Position numbers and translations under genes: made by a program | Notes under the pieces: generated by a model | The model's database searches: none | Told to the model about the DNA's origin: nothing | The model's input: only the letters and a program-made list of their open reading frames with translations | Shown: in pieces, positions 20,499 through 25,942 of the stretch | How the letters are laid out: each line of letters opens with the position of its first letter | Position numbering within the stretch: the stretch's first letter is position 1 | Assembly: GCA_004151065.3 (NCBI GenBank) | Contig: NWUY0300002177.1 | Span: 1-25,942, forward strand | DNA from: Larix sibirica | Lineage: Eukaryota; Streptophyta; Pinopsida; Pinales; Pinaceae | Direction: 5' to 3' | Length of the DNA stretch: 25,942 bases

Positions 20499-21430
20499 TT
20501 GAAACCCTCATCTCTATAATGTGTCATTATGAGTTCTTAGTCATGCCCTTTGGACTTTGTAATGCTCCATCCACCTTTTAGAGCCTCATGAATAAGATCT
20601 TCCGACCCTTGCTCTAGAATTTTGTCTTGGTTTTCTTTGATAATATTTTGGCCTACAACCCCACATGTGAAAGCCACCTTGAGCATGTTGCTCGTGCCTT
20701 ACAATTATTAAAGCATCACCAATTATTTGTGAAACATTCAAAATGTGTTTTTGGGGTTACTGAGGTATAATACTTGGGTCATATTGTTAGTCAAAATGGA
20801 GTATGTGTGGGCCCTAAGAAACTAGAAGTTATGCAAAACTAGCCACACCCCAAGACCTTCAAGATTTTTTGGGGATTCCTAGGACTCAATGACTACTACA
20901 AAAAGTTTGTGAAAATTATGGTAAAATTGCAGCTCCTCTCACATCATGGCTAAAAAAGAATGTCTTCCATTAGAATGATGTAGTTGCGCAAGCCTTCTCC
21001 ACCCACAATGATGCTATGTGAACTATGCATGTTTTAGCAATGCTTGATTTCAATAAGACTTTCGTCTTAGAATGTGATTCCTATGGCCACAGCCTTAGAG
21101 CCATCTTGATGCACGGCAAACTCCCTTTATCCTTCACCAGTAAGCATCTATGTGAGTAGTTCAGGTATGAAAAAGAGATGATGGCCATCCTTCACGTAGT
21201 TGAGACATAGTTCCCATATTTAATCAGTAGATGTTTCCAGATCAAGACTAACCATCATAATCTAAAATATTTCATGGAACAACAATTCTCCTCCCCAGTG
21301 TAGCATAAGTGGGTCACTAAAATGTTGGGGTATGATTATGAGATCATGTACAAGAAGCACAGGGAAAATGTGGTGGCGTATGCTTTATTTTGACAATTTG
21401 AGGAGGAGGGCTCCCTCTTTTCATTATCCT
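20499..21430 (+). pseudogene. Outer gypsy pol: reverse transcriptase and RNase H, decayed
   Basis: HYEFLVMPFGLCNAP starts at 20525, the heart of Ty3/gypsy RT. The catalytic box that should be FFDDIL reads FFDNIL (Asp 20639, Asn 20642), so a metal-binding residue is lost. HHQLFVKHSKCVFG and YLGHIVSQNGV follow, then FWGFLGLNDYYKKFVK near 20870-20915, the usual link to RNase H. RNase H blocks are FVLECDSYGHSL near 21063-21100, SFTSKHLCE near 21135, and HRENVVAYALF near 21357-21390, where ADAL has become AYAL. Single-base stops and frame changes occur throughout. The first RT motifs upstream of HYEF are missing. Confidence 0.85.
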
Positions 21431-22876
21431 TATCAGTTCCAAGGTGGCTCAAAGAAGCACAACAAGAATGGATGGCCAATGACATCATCAGGAAACTCAT
21501 CAAACAACCTTATATATACCCAAACCCTCCAACGAAGTATACTTGGAATCAAGATACCTTGTGGTATAAGGAGTGTGTTTTTCTCACTTGGATTTAGCCT
21601 TAAAACATCGAATATTAGAGGAGTTACATTCATCATCCACTACAAAACACTCGGGTTTTCATAAAACCTATGAACTAATCAAGCACTCATTCATTTGATA
21701 AGGTATAAAAATAGACGTCCACAACTATATAGTGGCATGTGACATGTCAAAGACACATGGGAAAAATAGTGAAGTCACCTGGTGCTTTGAAACCCCTTCC
21801 AATTCCAAACCATATTTGGATTGATATCTCTGTGGATTTTATCACGGGGCTTCCCGAATCAAGCAATAAAGAAATCGTCATGGTGGTCACCAATCACCTT
21901 GTCCAAATATGCTCACTTTTGTGATTTATCACACCCCTTTACTCCATCAATAGTGGCATAAGTCTTAATGGATCATATTTTTAAGCTACATGGTATGCCA
22001 ACTTCCATTGTATCTAATTGGGACCCTACATTCACAAGCAACTTTTGGCAGGAGTTGTAATTTAAACTTTAGGGTACCCAGTAGAAACTCAACACAACCT
22101 ATCATCCCCAAGCTAGTGGTCAAACGGAAGCAATCAATAAGTACTTGGAAACATACTTGAGATGCTTTGTGTGAGAAAGGTCACACCAATTGGCACAATG
22201 GCTTCCTCTTGCAAAATGGTGGTATAATACTACTTATCATGGCACTACCAAAATGACATGTATGAAGGAGTGTATGGACAAAAACCCTTGTTAGTGGTTT
22301 CATATTTACCAGGCACTTCTAAGGTTGATGCTTTGGACACCATTCTCCGCACCCGAGAAGCTATGCTACACACCCTTAAGGGAAATTTGGTTATGGCTCC
22401 AAATAGAATGAAACAACATGCAGATCAGCATCACTCAAAGTGTTAATTTGTAGTAGGTGATCAAGTGTTTCTTTATCTCCAGCCCTATAAACAAACTTAT
22501 CTCAAAAACAATGGCTCCCCCAAAAACTTGCTCCAAAATTTTATGGACCCTAGAAGATACTCCAATGAAATGGACAAGTGGCCTACAAGCTAGATTTTCC
22601 CAATCACTCCAAGACTCACCCAATATTTTGTATTTATTGCTTCAAAAAAATGGTGGGACCCAATTGTAAAGTGCAAACCAAGTTAGTAGAACTCGATGAG
22701 GAAGGCTCCATTTAGCTCCAGCCAGAAGTGGTATTGGATTCCAAGGAACGTTAATTGTGTAAGTATCCAATCAAAGAAGTATTGATCTAGTAGAACGATA
22801 TGCAACTAGAAGATGACACATGGGAACTAGAAGGGATTTTCCACCAAATTTCTCACCTTCAACCTTGAGGACAACG
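21431..22876 (+). pseudogene. Outer gypsy integrase with chromodomain-like tail, decayed
   Basis: The integrase zinc-binding part shows KHSGFHKTYELIKHSF (from about 21645) and VACDM, then QRHMGKIVKSPG in a shifted frame. The catalytic core has WIDISVDFITGLP (from about 21810), [15 protein letters not shown] (about 22015) and ASGQTEAINKYLETYLRCF (about 22112), so all three D, D, E positions survive despite stops. The C-terminal part includes GDQVFLYLQPYKQTYLK (from about 22457). A chromodomain-like ending is visible near 22775-22830, where a W-x-x-M-x-x-E-D-x-T-W-E pattern can be read. That tail is the reason for suggesting a chromovirus, whose integrases use it to read chromatin marks. Several frameshifts and stops inactivate it. 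Confidence 0.82.
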
Positions 22877-22884
22877 TTGTTTTT

Positions 22885-22894
22885 GAAGGGAGGG
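22885..22894 (+). other. Polypurine tract of the outer gypsy element
   Basis: GAAGGGAGGG followed by CA and then the 3' LTR start TGTTAGGG. Confidence 0.82.
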
Positions 22895-22896
22895 CA

Positions 22897-23357
22897 TGTT
22901 AGGGTCCTACCCTAACCCCCTTGGAGTTAGTCAAGTAATATATACAACCATCTCTTTTGAATAAGGCCGAGTAGTTAGTAGTGAACAATTACTGTAAAAG
23001 TGTTCTCTCTATTAATTAAGGCCCACGAAGACGTTGGTACCCATATGTTTATTTTACCATGTCAAGTAGTTAAGGTTTTGGAAATTGAAATCCTATTTAA
23101 AGAAGTAGAAGGCTATGGATTGTTTTGCCAAAAAATATTGTATTAGAGCTCTACTCAAGTGAAATGTCACACAGCCTTAAGAGGCGTGTGAACATTGGTT
23201 CCATATTTGAATATCACAATTCAAAAACTATTTCTATGACATTTTTCTTGTCTATTTCCTTTGATCAGTTATTCTGCACTATAATCCTATGTTTTTGGCA
23301 TTGTTTATCTTTGTATATATTGTTGTTTCTCTAATTTGTAGGGTTAAGTACACCACA
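22897..23357 (+). repeat. 3' LTR of the outer gypsy element
   Basis: This 461-bp partner of 12367-12848 runs from TGTTAGGGTCCTACC to ACCACA and carries TATTTAAAG at 23094-23102. The similar short peptides readable in both LTRs (12634-12825 and 23125-23334) reflect LTR homology. Confidence 0.88.
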
Positions 23358-23575
23358 ACTTCTAAGATAGTATATTAGGCAGTATAGTTAAAAGAATAAT
23401 AATAATGATTTAGCTTTGCATGCAATAGGTTTATCTTTCAAAAAACCAATATCATTTTGCATAAGCTTTGGAGACCAATATTGTATAGTTTTTTAAACTC
23501 TTATATATTGTTATGGGTGCATGGTTTTCCAACAACCCCTTTATTAATATAAAAATCAACCTGTTCTTGTAAAAA
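23358..23575 (+). other. Probable 3' end of LINE B with A-run
   Basis: This AT-rich sequence ends TTATTAATATAAAAATC, CTGTTCTTGT and a run of A at 23571-23577. It resembles the ends at 1550-1582 and 25271-25301. The AATGAATATCA duplicate of 5691-5701 overlaps the last two A. The assignment to LINE B is inferred. Confidence 0.5.
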
Positions 23576-23586
23576 AATGAATATCA
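23576..23586. repeat. Candidate target-site duplication, right copy, LINE B
   Basis: AATGAATATCA, identical to 5691-5701, directly at the end of an A-run. Confidence 0.55.
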
Positions 23587-23838
23587 CCCAAAGACATGGT
23601 CAAAGGGTAAGTGTTTACCATATCCAAAAAACTTCAGAAAATAAAGACAAACTTGAAGCAATAGAACACCAAAACATTTGTGAATATTTTTTTCCAAGAT
23701 AAAACAAATCAAATAAGAATTGAAGTTCAAAGATAAATGAAAACTTGGGATTGGATAAGGCATCCTAGTCAAAGAAGATATATTATACAAAACCAAAGTA
23801 TATTTTGTGGGGTGAAATTTTATGAAAGGACTATTTTT

Positions 23839-23852
23839 AACTATGTAAAAAC
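23839..23852. repeat. Target-site duplication, left copy, retroposed insert
   Basis: AACTATGTAAAAAC is repeated exactly at 25302-25315. Fourteen bases is a typical LINE-machinery duplication length. Confidence 0.85.
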
Positions 23853-24300
23853 CTTCAGATGCAGGTGGTAAAGGTGGAAGCAACACCCGGGCTCCGACTC
23901 ACATGACACCTGGGCATGAGAGACAGACCCGTGGCAACGCTATGGATGAGCCTACAAACGAAATGATTCCTGCTTGCTGGGATCATTAAGCCCCTCCCCG
24001 GTGATGTTTTCTCATCCAACCTAGCTTGGAACTCCATGCACCACCCCCATGTATCTCTGGCGTGTGGCTTTAAGGTCGTCAACGGATCGACACTCCAATT
24101 TTTTGAAAGGTATAACATCTCGGCCCTAGCATATAACCATTATCAACTCTCTGTGTTGGGAAGCGACCTGAGCTCCTCCCGCTTCTATGCTCCACTGGCT
24201 ACTGAGGCTCACCGATATTATCCATCTTGTTCCTCACGTTTGCATTGTCCTCTGGTCTGCTTCCATGGGTCGACCAAAAGGCACAAGGGGGAAAAAAAAA

Positions 24301-25047
24301 TACTGATGAACAACGGGATGTTGGGAAAACCCAAAAAGGATATGGAGCAAAGGTCTCTATTCCAGTTCACCTGCTCGTCGATAACTAGGAAGCACGGTTG
24401 ATGGTTGATCGTCTCTCCACTGGGATCCAGGAAAAACAATGGGATCCATACTGTTTGGTTAATAACATGTTGGGAGAGCTTATGGAAGAAATGCTCACCA
24501 ATTGGGCTACAGCCAGGCATGCAACGCAGACCTTGAAATCCACCCTGCCAAACATGGCAGCCACGCTCGATAGCCTGGAGAACACCTTCAGTTGGGATTC
24601 ATATGCCCCCACCAGGCACCTCCGTCAAGATTTCCAATCAGGTGGCAGTGCACACAAAGTCACCCCATTGATGTTGAAGCAAGCGCGACAGCCGGAAACT
24701 TGGTCAACTAGCAAGGCAGGGAGTCGGTCAAGCAAAAAGGAAAAGAGCTTGTCTTTAAAAAAGACAAGGAGTTGGTCAAGATGAAAGGAAAGGAGCAGTT
24801 TAAACTTTCCTTCCCCATTCCCACCATCATTGGCCCTGTTCTCACCAAAAGAGTCCACAAATATCAAGAGGATTACGCTCTCGCTAGCCGGAAGACTGCG
24901 CCTCTACTTTTTAAGCTCCCTGCGAAGGACCCGGAGGAGGAAGAATACTACAGCTACCCAATCCTGGAAGAAACTCCCTATGATGCAGATGCATCTTCAG
25001 CGCCCGGTTATGGAGGTTCCTCCATGTGTTTTCCAGCAACTTTTTAT
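24301..25047 (+). pseudogene. Unrecognised coding region within the retroposed insert
   Basis: A frame readable from about 24300 (TDEQRDVGKTQKGYGAK) continues past a TAG near 24385 into 128 open codons (24398-24781) with a helical stretch, GELMEEMLTNWATARHATQ, and NTFSWDSYAPTRHLRQDF. Near 24700-24780 the signal passes to another frame, where KGKELVFKKDKELVKMKGK leads into 92 codons ending at TAA 25048-25050. That end includes acidic DPEEEEYYSYP. An upstream ATG at 24265 (MGRPKGTRG) lies in a frame separated only by the A-run at 24292-24300, so one indel there would fuse them. No known domain is recognised. Codon-like use of G and C supports a once-real protein. Confidence 0.45.
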
Positions 25048-25206
25048 TAATATACTTTTCGGTTCGCTTTATAGTTCACCAGACTACTAGTTTTTAGGCT
25101 TGTTTAGACATGATAATTCTACTAGCTTACCCTGGTCTCCCTATACTAGGAAGGGATTTTTGTGTAATTTTGAATAGAATCTTTACGATCCTTTCGAACT
25201 CCTTGG

Positions 25207-25235
25207 GTGGTGGCTCTTTCCTCTCAGACCACCAC
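25207..25235 (+). other. Stem-loop near the 3' end of the retroposed insert
   Basis: GTGGTGG (25207-25213) and CCACCAC (25229-25235) can pair perfectly around a 15-base loop, about 60 bases before the A-tail. It could be a recognition structure for the reverse transcriptase. That function is inferred. Confidence 0.45.
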
Positions 25236-25315
25236 ATACTGTATTTACTATTGTATTTTTAACTCTTTCCGATTAATAGAATTTTGCAGCATTACAAAAA
25301 AAACTATGTAAAAAC

Positions 25316-25879
25316 AAGTATTTGTCAATTATCCATTTTTCTCTTAAAAATATGCAAATCTTTTATATAAAATATGATTAAATTAATAATATTTATCAAA
25401 ATTTATAAGTTTTAATAATAAATTATATATTTTTAATTGAATATTCACTTTTATATATATAATTTTTTCAATAAAAAAAATCATTTAAAATATTATATAA
25501 CTATAAATCAACCTCAATTTTAATTTTATATAGGAAGGAAACAATCTAAGAACATAAGAGATATAATCTACTAAACCCTTTATGACACATGGTTTTATTT
25601 CATGGAACAACAAACCCTTGGAGCCCACACTCCCATTGAGAAAAACCGTCCTAGGTAATCTAGAGAATTATTTCAAGTAAAGAGAATGAGTTGGCTCAAA
25701 GGAAACAAATTTGAAGGAGTGGGGAATAGCATCAATTAGAATAATGGACACCAACTATGTATACTGAGCTTCAAAAGTTATTTATGGTGTGAAGACAATA
25801 TTAGAGGACAATATGAGTTTCCAACTCCTAATGTCCATAAGCTTGGAGAATATGACCCATGATATCCTCGTTAATTCAA
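25316..25879. other. AT-rich sequence, no gene seen
   Basis: 25316-25530 is almost purely A and T. 25530-25879 has a more balanced composition but yields no recognisable protein on either strand. Confidence 0.55.
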
Positions 25880-25942
25880 TGTAATGTCCCCAATTTGAAA
25901 TTTTACCCAATTTGGCCAATTTTCGAACCTTGGACTAGTGAA
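25880..25942 (+). repeat. Possible start of another LTR, cut by the window edge
   Basis: TGTAATGTCCCCAATTT resembles the LTR start of the inner element (TGTAATGTCTC and TATAATGTCCCCATTTT). Only 63 bases are available, so this is suggestive at best. Confidence 0.3.

Larger units (their letters stand above)
12367..23357 (+). mobile_element. Ty3/gypsy LTR retrotransposon, probably a chromovirus, inserted in LINE B
   Basis: Two related LTRs (12367-12848 and 22897-23357) start TGTTAGGGTCC and end in ACCACA. A primer-binding site lies just inside the left LTR and a polypurine tract just before the right one. Internal order is gag remnant, RT, RNase H, integrase and a chromodomain-like tail, which is the Ty3/gypsy order. 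The interior is broken by a second LTR element (13076-20198). Most of gag, protease and the first half of RT are missing: only about 490 bp separate the PBS from the RT core. I could not find a matching 5-bp target duplication (12362-12366 against 23358-23362), so the flanks have mutated or the boundaries are off by a base or two. Confidence 0.88.
5702..23575 (+). mobile_element. LINE B, near full-length L1-type element split by nested LTR elements
   Basis: In order the element has a ~134-bp leader, ORF1 (5836-7119), ORF2 (7119-11197), about 1.2 kb of further sequence to 12366, and after the inserted gypsy element a 3' end at 23358-23575 closing in an A-run. Without the insertion this is about 6.9 kb, a normal size for a complete plant L1-type LINE. 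Candidate 11-bp target duplications flank it. ORF1, endonuclease, RT, zinc-finger linker and RNase H all occur in canonical order on one strand, so the identity is firm. The 3' boundary beyond the gypsy insertion rests on the duplication and the A-run and is less sure. Confidence 0.7.
23853..25301 (+). mobile_element. Retroposed insert with poly(A) tail and 14-bp target duplication
   Basis: This is a 1.45-kb segment, visibly richer in G and C than its surroundings. It starts CTTCAGATGCAGG and ends ATTAATAGAATTTTGCAG, ATTAC and an A-run abutting the duplicate target. The signature shows insertion of a plus-strand transcript by LINE machinery. No RT or RNase H is recognisable, so it may be a 5'-truncated LINE that keeps only a C-terminal extension and 3' UTR, a non-autonomous retroposon, or a processed copy of a host mRNA. 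Confidence 0.75.

Noticed and set aside
1-25942. tRNA, rRNA or other structural RNA genes, or an intact host gene
   Set aside because: I saw no tRNA-like cloverleaf arms or rRNA sequence. tRNA-like motifs found were only primer-binding sites. No multi-exon or intact host protein was recognised.

Overview
This window is a stack of plant retrotransposons and holds no cellular gene that I can recognise. Families that could be placed by protein motif are L1-type LINEs (DUF4283/zinc-knuckle ORF1, endonuclease-RT-RNase H ORF2) and Ty3/gypsy LTR elements primed by initiator-Met tRNA. Extreme nesting, AT-rich filler and coding frames riddled with point-mutation stops suggest a large, heavily methylated seed-plant genome. 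A gymnosperm is my best guess from the style of the LINE and LTR sequences, but the window does not prove it.

Layout. 1-660 is AT-rich filler. 661-1582 is the 3' end of one LINE with an intact RNase H frame. 2280-3010 is a LINE ORF1 (LINE A). 3994-5560 is the 3' part of a second LINE on the minus strand (LINE C). At 5702 a near full-length plus-strand LINE (LINE B) begins. It has ORF1 at 5836-7119 and ORF2 at 7119-11197, and its probable poly(A) end lies far away at 23575. An 11-base duplication flanks it (5691-5701 and 23576-23586).

The 3' part of LINE B was split by a Ty3/gypsy element, probably a chromovirus (12367-23357), with ~480-bp and ~460-bp LTRs, a PBS, RT, RNase H, integrase, a chromodomain-like end and a PPT. 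That element was itself split by a second LTR element (13076-20198). This one has ~1.84-kb LTRs, a perfect 5-bp target duplication (TGCAT), a PBS and a PPT. Its ~3.4-kb interior carries a long decayed reading frame that I do not recognise, and I see no RT or integrase there. It is the most unusual object in the window.

To the right, 23853-25301 is a GC-richer retroposed insert with a poly(A) tail and a perfect 14-bp target duplication. It contains an unrecognised coding region. The rest is AT-rich filler, ending in what may be the start of one more LTR at 25880.

The inferred order of events is: LINE B landed, the gypsy element entered LINE B, and then the unrecognised LTR element entered the gypsy element. 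LTR divergence agrees by eye, since the inner LTR pair is more alike than the outer pair. Apart from the RNase H block at 665-1158, no element protein longer than about 280 residues remains open, so I regard the whole window as non-coding relics.
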